Positions 27,299 through 35,736 of a DNA stretch of 64,000 nt are shown in pieces (positions within the stretch are counted from its first letter, which is position 1; each line of letters opens with the position of its first letter). The DNA is taken from assembly GCF_000022085.1 (NCBI RefSeq), contig NC_011894.1:5354001-5418000 (forward strand). Direction: 5' to 3'. The notes below the pieces were generated by a model. The model searched no databases. It had not been told where the DNA came from and saw nothing but the letters and a program-made list of their open reading frames with translations. A program made the position numbers and the translations under genes. The stretch comes from Methylobacterium nodulans ORS 2060. GTDB lineage: Bacteria > Pseudomonadota > Alphaproteobacteria > Rhizobiales > Beijerinckiaceae.

Positions 27299-29649
27299 GC
27301 GGATTCGGCCTCCCGCAGCGCCGTCCAGATCGCCCGCGGCGTCGCCGGCATGTTGATGTGGGTGACGCCGCGCGGGCGCAGCGCGTCGACAAGGGCGTTC
27401 ATGACCGAGGGCAGCGCGCCGGCGCAGCCCGCCTCGCCGCAGCCCTTCGCTCCGAGCGGGTTGGTCTTGGCCGGCACCGGATGGCTCTCGAAGCTCATCA
27501 GTGGCGCATCGGCCGCGCGCGGCAGGCAGTAATCCATGAAGGAGCCGGTCACGAGCTGGCCCTGCTCGTCGTAGGCCGTGCGCTCCAGGAGCGCCTGGCC
27601 GATGCCCTGGACCACGCCGCCATGGATCTGCCCCTCGACGAGGAGCGGGTTCACCACCGTGCCGAAATCGTTGACGGTGGTGTAGCGCACCACCGCCGCG
27701 ACGCCGGTCTCCGGATCGACCTCCACCTCGGCGATGTGGCAGCCATTGGGGAAGGCCGAGGGCGAGGCCGCGTGGATATGGGCGACGTCGAGGCTCGTCG
27801 GCGCCTCGGGATCCGCGAGGCCCGCGCGCACCCGCGCGGCGAGGTCGAGAAGGCCGATGCCGCGGTCGGTGCCCGCGATGACGAAGCGGCCGTTCTCGAA
27901 CGCGATGTCGGCCGGGCCGGCCTCCAGCACGGCGGAGGCGGCGGCCCTGCCCTTCTCGATCACCTGGGCGCTCGCCTCGACGATGGCCGCGCCGCTCGCC
28001 ATCAGCGACTTGGAGCCGCCGGTGCCGCCGCCCGCGATGAGCTGGTCGCTGTCGCCCTGCAGCAGCCGCACCCGGTCGAGCGGGATGCCGAGTCGGTCGT
28101 GCAGCACCTGCGCGAAGGGGGTGGCGTGGCCCTGGCCGTAGTCGAGGGTGCCGGTGATGATCGTCACCGTTCCGTCGGCCTCGAAGCGGATGCCGCCCAT
28201 CTCGTTGGTGGGCGGGGCGGTGATCTCCAGGTAGTCGCCGATGCCGATGCCGCGGAGCTTGCCCCGCGCGGCGCTCTCGGTCCGGCGCGCCTCGAACCCG
28301 TCCCAATCGGCGGCGGCGAGCGCCCGGTCGAGCACGGCCGGAAAGTCGCCGCTGTCGTAGGTGAGCCCTGAGGGCGCCGCGTAGGGCATGTCCTCGGGGC
28401 GGATGTGGTTGAGGCGGCGCAAGGCCACGCGGTCGCGGCCGGTCTCGGCGGCGGCGGCGTCGATCAGGCGCTCGATGAAGTAATTGCCCTCGGGCCGGCC
28501 CGCGCCCCGGTAGGCGCCGATCGGCGTGGTGTTGGTGTAGAGGCACTCCACCGCCACGTCGAAGACCGGCGTGCGGTAGACCCCCACCATGTTGCGGGCG
28601 ATGTTCACCGTCTGGAACAGCGGCGAGAGCGGGTTGAGATAGGCGCCCATATTGGCGTGGCCGCACACCCGGAAGGCGAGGAAGCGCCCCTGCGCGTCGA
28701 GGGCGAGCTCCGCCGTGACCGTGACGTCGCGCCCGTGATGGTCGGAGAGGAAGCTCTCCGAGCGCAGATCCGTCCACTTGACCGGGCGGCCCAGCACCTT
28801 CGCGGCGTGAAGGAGCGGCAGGTATTCGGGATAGACCGGCGCCTTCATGCCGAAGGAGCCGCCCACATTGCCGGTGAGCACCCGCACCTTGTCGCGCGCA
28901 ACCTTGAGCACCCCGTCCGCGAGGCCGTTGCGCAGGCCGAACACGCCCTGCGAGCCGACATGCAGGGTGTAGCGCTCCGCCTCCGGCTCGTAGACGCCGA
29001 TGGCCGAGCGGGGCTCCATCGGGTTGATGACGAGGCGGTTGTTGACGAGGGGGAGGCTGGTGACGTGAGCGGCCCGAGCGAAGGCGGCCTCGCAGGCGGC
29101 GCGGTCGCCGATCTGGAAATCGAGGGCGCGGTTGCCCGGCACGTCGTCATGCAGGAGTGGGGCATCCGGGGCGGCCGCCTCCTCGGGCGTCGTCACCACG
29201 GGCAGGTCCTCGATGTCGAGGACCACCGCCTCGGCGGCATCGCGCGCCTGCACGAGGCTCTCGGCCACGACGACCGCCACGGGTTCGCCCGCGTAGCGCA
29301 CCTTGTCCGTCGCGAGCGAGGGCTGCGGCGGCTTGTGCATGGGCGAGCCGTCCTGGTTCGTGAACGGCATGCCGTTGGCGATGCGGCCGTACCCGTCCAG
29401 ATCCGCCGCCGTGAAGACACCGAGCACGCCCGGCATGGCGCGGGCGGCCTCGGCGTCGATGCCGTTCAGCCGGCCATGGGCGACGGGGCTGCGCACGAAG
29501 GCCGCGTAGGCCTGGCCGTCCAGGGCGAGGTCGTCGGTGTAGCGTCCCTCACCCCGGACCAGCACGGGATCCTCGGCCCGCGGCACCGGCTGGCCGATTC
29601 CGAACTTCTGGGGGGCCGCAAAGTCGCGAGCGTCGGGACGGGCGTTCAT
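27295..29649 (-). CDS. Xanthine dehydrogenase-family molybdenum hydroxylase, large (MoCo) subunit
   Basis: A 784-aa molybdopterin-binding subunit of the CO/aldehyde dehydrogenase (CoxL-like, form II) type. Seen: [18 protein letters not shown] at the N-terminus, [33 protein letters not shown], and the active-site Glu in [17 protein letters not shown] near the C-terminus. The CoxL catalytic loop Cys (VAYRCSFR) is absent, so a CO dehydrogenase role is unlikely; an aldehyde or heterocycle oxidase is more likely. No small FeS or FAD subunit gene lies in the window, so the partners must be encoded elsewhere. Confidence 0.9.
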   Translation of the reverse strand: MNARPDARDFAAPQKFGIGQPVPRAEDPVLVRGEGRYTDDLALDGQAYAAFVRSPVAHGRLNGIDAEAARAMPGVLGVFTAADLDGYGRIANGMPFTNQDGSPMHKPPQPSLATDKVRYAGEPVAVVVAESLVQARDAAEAVVLDIEDLPVVTTPEEAAAPDAPLLHDDVPGNRALDFQIGDRAACEAAFARAAHVTSLPLVNNRLVINPMEPRSAIGVYEPEAERYTLHVGSQGVFGLRNGLADGVLKVARDKVRVLTGNVGGSFGMKAPVYPEYLPLLHAAKVLGRPVKWTDLRSESFLSDHHGRDVTVTAELALDAQGRFLAFRVCGHANMGAYLNPLSPLFQTVNIARNMVGVYRTPVFDVAVECLYTNTTPIGAYRGAGRPEGNYFIERLIDAAAAETGRDRVALRRLNHIRPEDMPYAAPSGLTYDSGDFPAVLDRALAAADWDGFEARRTESAARGKLRGIGIGDYLEITAPPTNEMGGIRFEADGTVTIITGTLDYGQGHATPFAQVLHDRLGIPLDRVRLLQGDSDQLIAGGGTGGSKSLMASGAAIVEASAQVIEKGRAAASAVLEAGPADIAFENGRFVIAGTDRGIGLLDLAARVRAGLADPEAPTSLDVAHIHAASPSAFPNGCHIAEVEVDPETGVAAVVRYTTVNDFGTVVNPLLVEGQIHGGVVQGIGQALLERTAYDEQGQLVTGSFMDYCLPRAADAPLMSFESHPVPAKTNPLGAKGCGEAGCAGALPSVMNALVDALRPRGVTHINMPATPRAIWTALREAESA

Positions 29650-29808
29650 GCCGTGCTCTCCGGAAGGGAAACTCCCAGCTAGCGATTCGGCGGGATCGTG
29701 CAAGGTGGCCGAAAGCGGGGCAGCCCGGCCAAAAGGTCACGGCTCCCGCGAAACATTTCGCCCCCCCGCGAGTCACGAAGGCTTCAGCCGAGCACCGCGG
29801 ACGGACAT

Positions 29809-29830
29809 GCATGTCTTGATCGAGACATGC
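29809..29830. promoter_or_regulatory. Palindromic operator upstream of the VOC gene
   Basis: A perfect 8-bp inverted repeat GCATGTCT (29809-29816) and AGACATGC (29823-29830) around TGATCG, 104 bases before the VOC start. An overlapping 12-bp perfect palindrome GACATGCATGTC lies at 29804-29815. The region is less G+C-rich than average. A dimeric repressor site is plausible; the regulator is not in the window. Confidence 0.5.
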
Positions 29831-29933
29831 TTCAGCTCGAAACTGACGCAGTCGTGCTCCCATTCGTGGACGACGGTGCGGTCCCACAAGAATGAGACGC
29901 CATCCTCTACGCCAAGAAAGGAAGTAACCTGCA

Positions 29934-30347
29934 ATGTTCAGCCACATTATGCTCGGCACGCGCGATCTCGAGAAGCTCGCGAGCTTTTATGACGCGGTGC
30001 TCGCGCTACTCGGACTTGAGCGAAGCCCGCAGGAAGACGACGGAGATCCGGGCTATCGCGCCTGGCGACGCCCAGGCTCCACGTGGCCGCACTTCATCGT
30101 CCAGTATCCCATCAATGGTCTCCCGGCCACCTGGGGCAATGGCGTCCAAGTCAGCTTCGCCGCTCCCTCTCAAGATGCCGTCGACAAGGCCTGGAAAGCC
30201 GCGATCGAAAACGGCGGCAAGGACGAAGGAGCGCCTGGCCTGCGCCCACACTATGGTCCCGACTATTACGGTGCTTATTGTCGCGATCCCGAGGGCAACA
30301 AGCTCTGCTTCGTCCACACCGCCGAACTGGAAAAGCTCTTGCGGTGA
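29934..30347 (+). CDS. VOC-family (glyoxalase-fold) protein
   Basis: A 137-aa single-module vicinal-oxygen-chelate protein: FSHIMLGTRDLEKLASFYDA at the start, then YYGAYCRDPEGNKLCFVHTAE at the end, carrying the two metal-ligand positions (His4 and the terminal region). Such proteins include lactoylglutathione lyase-like enzymes and thiol or antibiotic resistance proteins; the substrate is unknown. Codon use is less G+C-biased than that of neighbours (more TTT, GAA, ACT), consistent with more recent acquisition next to the tRNA genes. Confidence 0.85.
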   Translation: MFSHIMLGTRDLEKLASFYDAVLALLGLERSPQEDDGDPGYRAWRRPGSTWPHFIVQYPINGLPATWGNGVQVSFAAPSQDAVDKAWKAAIENGGKDEGAPGLRPHYGPDYYGAYCRDPEGNKLCFVHTAELEKLLR

Positions 30348-30389
30348 AAAGTGCTTACAGGACAGGGGCAAGGAGGCCGTGCAAGCAAG

Positions 30390-30409
30390 AGGCGCCCTTC
30401 GGGGCGCCT
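30390..30409. terminator. Bidirectional UUCG-loop terminator
   Basis: Stem AGGCGCCC (30390-30397) and GGGCGCCT (30402-30409) closing a TTCG tetraloop, then T-rich sequence on the plus strand (TTTCAAGCGACTGTTTTCTTTT). It lies between the convergent VOC gene and tRNA-Gly and probably serves both; a second short dyad GTTTTCT/AGAAAAC follows at about 30421-30437. Confidence 0.8.
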
Positions 30410-30437
30410 TTCAAGCGACTGTTTTCTTTTAGAAAAC

Positions 30438-30512
30438 TGGAGCGGGCGAAGGGATTCGAACCCTCGACCCCAACCTTGGCAAGGTTGTGCTCTACCCCTG
30501 AGCTACACCCGC
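30438..30512 (-). tRNA. tRNA-Gly (GCC), copy 1
   Basis: Minus-strand reading gives a full cloverleaf: acceptor GCGGGTG/CGCCCGC, D-arm GCTC AGGGGTA GAGC, anticodon stem CAACC/GGTTG with loop TTGCCAA (anticodon GCC), T-arm GAGGG TTCGAAT CCCTT and an encoded CCA. It is identical to the second copy 270 bases away. Confidence 0.97.
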
Positions 30513-30549
30513 TCTCTGGTCGGCGCTACGCCGCGCCGCCGATGGGCGC

Positions 30550-30578
30550 GATAAACACCATTCCGACCGCAGGCGCAA
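30550..30578 (-). promoter_or_regulatory. Promoter of tRNA-Gly copy 1
   Basis: On the minus strand: TTGCGC, 17 bases, TTTATC (30578 to 30550), ending 38 bases before the tRNA. The same block precedes copy 2 with one base changed in the spacer, which supports its function. Confidence 0.75.
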
Positions 30579-30707
30579 GCACCTTTGCCGCACGCCGGAT
30601 CGGCCTCACGGCACGAACGCGCCCTCGCTCGGGCAACCTACCCGCAAGCACAGCAGCGCCGGCCAGAAATTGACCAGCGCTCAATTCATGATGACGGTTG
30701 GGAAAAC

Positions 30708-30782
30708 TGGAGCGGGCGAAGGGATTCGAACCCTCGACCCCAACCTTGGCAAGGTTGTGCTCTACCCCTGAGCTACACCCGC
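30708..30782 (-). tRNA. tRNA-Gly (GCC), copy 2
   Basis: Same 75-base sequence as copy 1, including CCA and anticodon GCC. The flanks are duplicated too: CTCTCTGGTCGGC on the 5' side of the gene and GAAAA on the 3' side match copy 1. A short T-rich run (GTTTTCCC on the minus strand) follows the CCA. Confidence 0.97.
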
Positions 30783-30823
30783 TCTCTGGTCGGCACCGGC
30801 GCCGTGGCGCCGCCGATGGCCGG

Positions 30824-30852
30824 GATAAACACCATTCCGGCCGCAGGCGCAA
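30824..30852 (-). promoter_or_regulatory. Promoter of tRNA-Gly copy 2
   Basis: TTGCGC-N17-TTTATC on the minus strand (30852 to 30824), 41 bases before the tRNA. It is conserved with the copy 1 promoter while bases between promoter and tRNA have changed, so the hexamers are under selection. Confidence 0.75.
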
Positions 30853-30881
30853 GAGGAGCGGCGACGCTTTTTTCGCGCCGG

Positions 30882-31352
30882 CTACCAGTGCGTCGCCGGC
30901 GGCAGGCCGCCGGCGATCTCGGCCAGCCGCGCGTGGGTGGCGCGGGTGGTGCCGGGCGGGAGCGCCGCGAGGGGAAAGAAGGCGGCTTCCGCGATCTCGC
31001 GGTCGGGCAGCTTGGGCGCGCGCACCGCGAAGGCGCGCGCGACGTAGAGCACCACGTGGTCGCGCCGCGAGGCGCTGGTGTTGAAGTAGAAGCCGTGCAG
31101 GCGGGCGGCGCCGGGATCGATCTCGATCTCGGCCTCCTCGCGGCACTCCCGCACGAGCGCCGCGAGCGCGGTCTCGCCGGGCTCGACGCCGCCGCCCGGC
31201 AGATGCCAGCCGTCCGTGTAGGTGTGCCGGATGAGACACACCCGGTCATCCGCGTCGATCACGGCGCCGCGCACGCCGAGGGTGATGCCCCGCGAGACGC
31301 GCCAGACCAGATGGGCACCCCGGAGCATGAGACGCTGGGCGCGCGTCGCCAT
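30882..31352 (-). CDS. Nudix hydrolase
   Basis: A 156-aa enzyme hydrolysing a nucleoside-diphosphate-linked substrate. The Nudix box is seen in [18 protein letters not shown] followed by REEAEIE (residues about 52-75), with Ala at the position that is usually Gly. The N-terminus is basic ([20 protein letters not shown]). It lies upstream of the tRNA genes and 9 bases after the stop of the FAH-family gene, so the latter two may be co-transcribed. The substrate cannot be read from sequence. Confidence 0.9.
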   Translation of the reverse strand: MATRAQRLMLRGAHLVWRVSRGITLGVRGAVIDADDRVCLIRHTYTDGWHLPGGGVEPGETALAALVRECREEAEIEIDPGAARLHGFYFNTSASRRDHVVLYVARAFAVRAPKLPDREIAEAAFFPLAALPPGTTRATHARLAEIAGGLPPATHW

Positions 31353-31361
31353 GGCGGCCCC

Positions 31362-32060
31362 TCAGACCACGGCGAGCCGGATCTCGCCGACCCCCGCGAT
31401 GCTCCCCACCATCGTCTGCCCGCGCACGACCGGGCCAACGCCCTCCGGGGTGCCGGCGAAGATGACGTCGCCCGGCTCCAGGGCGAAATAGGCCGACAGA
31501 TAGGCGATCTGCTCGGCCACGGACCAGATCATGTCGGAGAGGTCGCCCGATTGCTTGAGGATACCGTCGACCGCAAGCGTGATGGCGCCGCGGGACGGGT
31601 GCCCGATGACGGAGGCCGGGCGCAGCACGCCCACGGGGCCGGAGGCGTCCGCGGCCTTGCCGAGTTCCCAGGGCCGGCGCAGGCTCTTGGCCTCGTCCTG
31701 GAGATCGCGGCGGGTCATGTCGAGTCCGACCGTGTAGCCGTAGACGTGATCGAGGGCCGATGCGACCGGGATGTCCCGGCCACCGCGGCCGAGCGCCACC
31801 ACCAGCTCCACCTCGTAGTGGTAGTTCGCGGTCTTGGGCGGATAGGGATGCTCGACCGTCTCGCCATCCGGCACGATCTGCAGGGCGTCCGCCGGCTTCA
31901 TGAAGAAGAAGGGCGGCTCGCGGGTCGGGTCGGCGCCCATCTCGCGGGCATGGGCCGCGTAGTTGCGGCCGACGCAATAGACGCGCCGCACCGGAAACAG
32001 GTCTTGCGTGCCCTCGATGGGAAGGGCGGTGCGCGGGGGATTGGGGATCACGGAGAGCAT
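31362..32060 (-). CDS. Fumarylacetoacetate hydrolase (FAH) family protein
   Basis: A 232-aa enzyme of the FAH/FAHD1 type, which includes acylpyruvate hydrolases and oxaloacetate decarboxylases. Seen: VYCVGRNYAAHAREMG, FFFMKPADALQ, the metal-binding EVELVVALGRGGRDIP (ExE type), TVGLDMTRRDLQDEAK and PGDVIFAGTPEGVGPV. Length matches the single-domain FAHD1 group. The ATG at 32060 gives the usual N-terminus. It is divergent from the FAD oxidase gene. Confidence 0.92.
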   Translation of the reverse strand: MLSVIPNPPRTALPIEGTQDLFPVRRVYCVGRNYAAHAREMGADPTREPPFFFMKPADALQIVPDGETVEHPYPPKTANYHYEVELVVALGRGGRDIPVASALDHVYGYTVGLDMTRRDLQDEAKSLRRPWELGKAADASGPVGVLRPASVIGHPSRGAITLAVDGILKQSGDLSDMIWSVAEQIAYLSAYFALEPGDVIFAGTPEGVGPVVRGQTMVGSIAGVGEIRLAVV

Positions 32061-32171
32061 GGGCCTTTGTCTTCCGGACAGCCGGCCCATGGCTTGGGCC
32101 GGCCGGGACGAATCGCTATCTAGAGGCGCCCCACGCCGGACGCCATCCTGGCGGCCCAACCCCTGGCCGAC

Positions 32172-33626
32172 ATGTCTCCTTCCTCCCACGCCGACCTTCT
32201 CGATGCCCTGCGCGCGCAGCTCGGGCCCGCGCAGGTGATCACCGCGTCCGACGCGATGGCGGGTCATCTCACCGAGATGCGCGGCCTCTACCGCGGGACG
32301 GCGCTCGCGGTCGTGCGCCCGGCCAATACGGAGGAGGTCGCCCTGACGGTGCGGGCCTGCGCGCAGGCCGGCGTGCCGCTCGTGGCCCAGGGCGGCAATA
32401 CGGGGCTCGTCGGCGGCGGCGTGCCCGCGGGCGGCATCGTGCTGTCCCTCGCGCGCCTCGATCGGGTGCGGTCGCTCGATCCGGTCAACGCGACCATGAC
32501 CGTGGAGGCGGGCTGCATCCTCGCCACGGTGCAGGAGGCGGCAGAGACGGCCGGCCTGCTCTTCCCGCTGTCCCTGGCCTCCGAAGGCTCCTGCCGCATC
32601 GGCGGAAATCTCGCGACCAATGCGGGGGGCACGGCCGTGCTCGCCTACGGCAATGCCCGCGACCTCGTGCTCGGCCTCGAGGTGGTTCTGGCCGATGGGC
32701 GCATCTGGAACGGGCTGAAGGCCCTGCGCAAGGACAATGCGGGCTATGATCTGAAGCAGCTGTTCGTGGGGTCGGAGGGCACGCTCGGCATCATCACGGC
32801 GGCGGTGCTGAAGCTTCATCCCCGGCCCGCCTCGACGGCCACCGCCTTCGTGGGCCTCGCCTCGGCCGGAGCGGCGCTGGCGCTGCTCACGCGCCTGCGC
32901 TCGCGCGCCGGCGGGCGTCTCACCGCCTTCGAGTACATGCCGCGCTTCGGCCTGGAGATCGTGCTGCGCCACGCCGAGGGCGTGGTCCGGCCGTTCGCGG
33001 GCGACCACGCGGCCTATGCGCTGGTCGAGATCTCCTCGGAGGGGCCGGAGGCCGAGGCGCTGCTGGAGGACCTCCTCGGGGAAGCGTTGCAGGACGAACT
33101 CGCGGAGGATGCGGTCGTCGCCCGGAGCACCGCGCAGAGCAAGGCTCTCTGGCGCCTGCGCGAGAGCCTGTCGGAGGTCCAGCGGCGGGAGGGCGCCTCG
33201 ATCAAGCACGATGTCGCGGTGGCGGTGTCGCGCGTGCCCGAATTCCTGGAGCGGGCGAGCGCCGCCTGCGAGGCAGCGCTTCCGGGGGTGCGGGTCTGCG
33301 CCTTCGGCCATCTCGGCGACGGGAACATCCACTTCAACCTGACCCAGCCGATCGGGATGGAGGCGGCGGCCTTCCTCGACCTGTGGCCGCGCTTCAACCG
33401 CATCGTCCACGACATCGTGCACGCGATGGACGGGTCGATCGCGGCCGAGCACGGCGTCGGGCTGATCAAGCGCGACGAGCTCCTGCGCTACAAGGATCCG
33501 GTGGCCCTCGACCTGATGCGCCGCCTGAAGGCAGCCCTCGATCCGGACGGAATCCTGAATCCCGGGAAGGTGGTGCCGTCCGAATCCGGCGCGGCCGCCT
33601 CTGCCCCGCCGGGCGCCGGCCCCTGA
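32172..33626 (+). CDS. FAD-linked oxidase, D-2-hydroxyglutarate/D-lactate dehydrogenase type
   Basis: A 484-aa flavoenzyme. PCMH FAD-binding motifs are present (PANTEEVALTVRACAQAGVP, VAQGGNTGLVGGGVPAGG, LASEGSCRIGGNLATNAGG), and the C-terminal FAD-oxidase domain has FGHLGDGNIHFN and AEHGVGLIKRDEL with the catalytic His residues. The set matches GlcD/D2HGDH-like 2-hydroxyacid dehydrogenases; which acid is used is not certain. It stands alone, divergent from the FAH-family gene. Confidence 0.9.
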   Translation: MSPSSHADLLDALRAQLGPAQVITASDAMAGHLTEMRGLYRGTALAVVRPANTEEVALTVRACAQAGVPLVAQGGNTGLVGGGVPAGGIVLSLARLDRVRSLDPVNATMTVEAGCILATVQEAAETAGLLFPLSLASEGSCRIGGNLATNAGGTAVLAYGNARDLVLGLEVVLADGRIWNGLKALRKDNAGYDLKQLFVGSEGTLGIITAAVLKLHPRPASTATAFVGLASAGAALALLTRLRSRAGGRLTAFEYMPRFGLEIVLRHAEGVVRPFAGDHAAYALVEISSEGPEAEALLEDLLGEALQDELAEDAVVARSTAQSKALWRLRESLSEVQRREGASIKHDVAVAVSRVPEFLERASAACEAALPGVRVCAFGHLGDGNIHFNLTQPIGMEAAAFLDLWPRFNRIVHDIVHAMDGSIAAEHGVGLIKRDELLRYKDPVALDLMRRLKAALDPDGILNPGKVVPSESGAAASAPPGAGP

Positions 33627-34129
33627 CCGGAGAGACGGCTCCCCACCATCCGGTTTCTCCGGGACGCGCCGACGGGCCGGTCCGTGGCCAAAAAAATTCT
33701 GCGCCGGCCATTCAGGGATTTCGCAGTGCGGCAGAACGATCGGCGGTAACGATCGGGACCGTGTCCTGGCCCTGTCCGCGCACTCGTCCGGGCGCACATC
33801 CGCCTCACGCAGGATCGCAAGAACGCTCGCCAACGACTTTACGGAACTCAGAAAAAATTCCTGACAATCCGCAGTCGCGCCTGATGTCCGGCGTTCTGCG
33901 CCACCCGAGAGCCGCGCGGATGGTCCGCCTGCCGCCATCCCGGGCCGGCTGCCGTCAACTCGCCTCCGGCTGTTGGCACGCCGCGTCGCTGCACTGCAAC
34001 ATAAGGTCGCGCTCCGATTTTGCGGGCCGGGCATGGCACACAAATCGCGTCGTCGCCGTTCAGTACGGCGCGCCTCTGTCCCGGCTCGGAGGCCGCCGAT
34101 GCGTGACCGCAGAGGCCGGTGGAGGTGGT
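33627..34129. other. Intergenic region with a weak sigma-54-like site
   Basis: A 503-base gap without a convincing gene. It has two A-rich tracts (near 33690 and 33850). TGGCACACAAATCGC at 34034-34048 keeps GG and GC ten bases apart, as in -24/-12 promoters, and points at the small gene at 34130; the -12 element reads TCGC, not TTGC. No repeats were found. Confidence 0.4.
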
Positions 34130-34381
34130 ATGGCCGATTACCTTACGGTGGCGCTCATCTGCGCCAAGACGCTCGCGGGACCGGATTGCTCGCGCGACAC
34201 GGCGATCGACGTCGTGATTGCACCCGCCCCCTCTCCGGTCGCCTGCATGATGCAGGGCGAGACCCTCGCGGCGCGGAGCAACCTCGTCGATCGCGACACG
34301 AACTACCTCAAGGTCGCCTGCGAACGGCGCCGGACGGCCGCTCTCACACCGACCGATTCCGTGGTCTCCAGGTCACCCTGA
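34130..34381 (+). CDS. Small conserved-looking hypothetical protein
   Basis: An 83-aa protein starting MADYLTVALICAKTLAGPDC, with three Cys residues and a central hydrophobic stretch. GGAGGTGG lies directly upstream at 34121, so translation from ATG 34130 is well supported. Paralogues of this type (small, DYLTVALICA start, DCSRDTA motif) are, to my recollection, common in Methylobacterium genomes; function is not known. Confidence 0.65.
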   Translation: MADYLTVALICAKTLAGPDCSRDTAIDVVIAPAPSPVACMMQGETLAARSNLVDRDTNYLKVACERRRTAALTPTDSVVSRSP

Positions 34382-34429
34382 CGCTGACGCTACGGCCCGG
34401 TCAGGGCAGCACGCGATCAGCGTCTCCAC

Positions 34430-34691
34430 TTAAGTCATCGTCTCCTCACAGGCGTCGGCCTTGCCGGCCTCGTCCTGTTCGCGCGCCTTCGCGATCAGGC
34501 CGGTCGCCTGAGCAATCTTCTACGGATCGGGCTTGACGCTCGGCTGACCACCGGGCGGCGTCGGGAGCGCGAGGGGCGAACCGGTCTGCATGCCGGTGCT
34601 TCCCGTGACGGAGGCCATTCCCGCGCTGTCCAGCCCGCATGACGGCGGAGGACGCGACCAGGATGGTCGCCACGGTAACGGTGATGCGCAT
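34430..34691 (-). pseudogene. Decayed small exported-protein gene: frameshift plus internal stop
   Basis: From ATG 34691 the frame begins with a clean signal peptide (MRITVTVATILVASSAVM), then turns into Arg/His-rich nonsense. In the +1 frame from about 34620 the reading becomes protein-like: MASVTGSTGMQTGSPLALPT, a Pro/Gly linker, PSVKPDP, a TAG (34522-34520), then KIAQATGLIAKAREQDEAGK ending CEETMT and TAA at 34430. A one-base insertion (or two-base deletion) before 34620 plus one nonsense change explains this. The intact ancestor was probably a periplasmic protein of about 85 aa with a C-terminal helix. Confidence 0.7.
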
Positions 34692-34941
34692 GCGGGAGGT
34701 CTCCTGTCAAGCCACAGGCCGATCGGCCCGCCGGGGTCTGCGGCCGATGCCCCCCGCGCCGGCCGGCCGGACGCCGGGTCCGCAGGCGCGACAAAGGGTT
34801 AGCCCACGACGGGAGAACCGCGACGGCGGTCACAATGGCGTGATGCCGGAGGCGCCGCAGCGGTCCTGCCTTGCGGCGGGAAGCAGCCGCGCGTCTGATG
34901 CCCTGCGGGCCGTCGAGAGCCCGGCACCGGGAGGACGGGGC

Positions 34942-35736
34942 ATGCGCAGCAGGCGCTCCGCGGTCGCGGTCGGACTGGCCGCCGCCTTGAGCCTGCCGGC
35001 CGCGGCTCAGGACATGATGCGCCATGTCGATCTGTCGTCGCCGGAGATGGCGCAGGCCGAGACCACCCGGGAGGCGGTCGAGGCGATGATCGCGGCTGCG
35101 GCCGGGCAGCCCCTCGACCTCTCGGGCAAGCGCCTCTCGGGTCTCGACCTCTCCGGACTCGATCTCGCCCAAGCCAATTTGCGTCTTGCCCGGCTCAACC
35201 GGGCGAAGCTCCGGGGCACCGACCTCACCGGTGCGACGCTCGATCAGGCCTGGGCGCTCGAGGCCGACTTCACCGGCGCGAAACTGGGCGGCGCCAGCCT
35301 GTTCGCGATGCAAGGGCGCGGCGCCGTGCTGGTGAAGGCCGACCTGTCGCGGGCGCGGCTGGTTGCCGATCTGACGGGCAGCGACCTCACCGGAGCCCGC
35401 CTGCGGGAGGCCCGCGGCGGGGCCGACATGCGCAACCAGTCCATGGGGCTGATCCGGGCGGTGCTGATCTCCGTCAAGCTCGACGGCGCCGATCTTTCGG
35501 GCGCGGACCTGTCGCGGGGCAAGCTCGACTTCGCGAGCCTGAAGGGAGCGGATCTCTCCGGCGCGAACCTCACGGGTGCCGATCTGTCGGGGGCCGACCT
35601 CACGGGCGCGCGGCTCGCGGGCGCGACGCTGACCGGGGCCGATGTCAGCGGCGCGCGGCTCGTGCGGCTCGTGGGCGCGGAGGCCGCGCACGGCCTCGAT
35701 GCGGTCGTGAACGGCGACCGCGCGCGCCGGGACTGA
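34942..35736 (+). CDS. Exported pentapeptide-repeat protein
   Basis: A 264-aa protein with a signal peptide (SAVAVGLAAALSLPAAAQ) and more than 25 A(D/N)LxG-type pentapeptides (LDLSGKRLSGLDLSGLDLAQ, ADLSGADLSRGKLDF, GADLSGANLTGADLSGADLT), predicting a right-handed quadrilateral beta-helix in the periplasm. The ATG at 34942 follows GAGGACGGGG. It is convergent with the lutG-like gene, with adjacent stops. Binding partner or function is unknown. Confidence 0.85.
   Translation: MRSRRSAVAVGLAAALSLPAAAQDMMRHVDLSSPEMAQAETTREAVEAMIAAAAGQPLDLSGKRLSGLDLSGLDLAQANLRLARLNRAKLRGTDLTGATLDQAWALEADFTGAKLGGASLFAMQGRGAVLVKADLSRARLVADLTGSDLTGARLREARGGADMRNQSMGLIRAVLISVKLDGADLSGADLSRGKLDFASLKGADLSGANLTGADLSGADLTGARLAGATLTGADVSGARLVRLVGAEAAHGLDAVVNGDRARRD

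Noticed and set aside
27295..29649. CO dehydrogenase large subunit (CoxL form I)
   Set aside because: The form I active-site loop with the copper-binding Cys is missing, and no coxM/coxS genes are adjacent.
33973..33995. TTGGCACG...TCGCTGC as a sigma-54 promoter
   Set aside because: The GG to GC distance is one base too long for a -24/-12 element.
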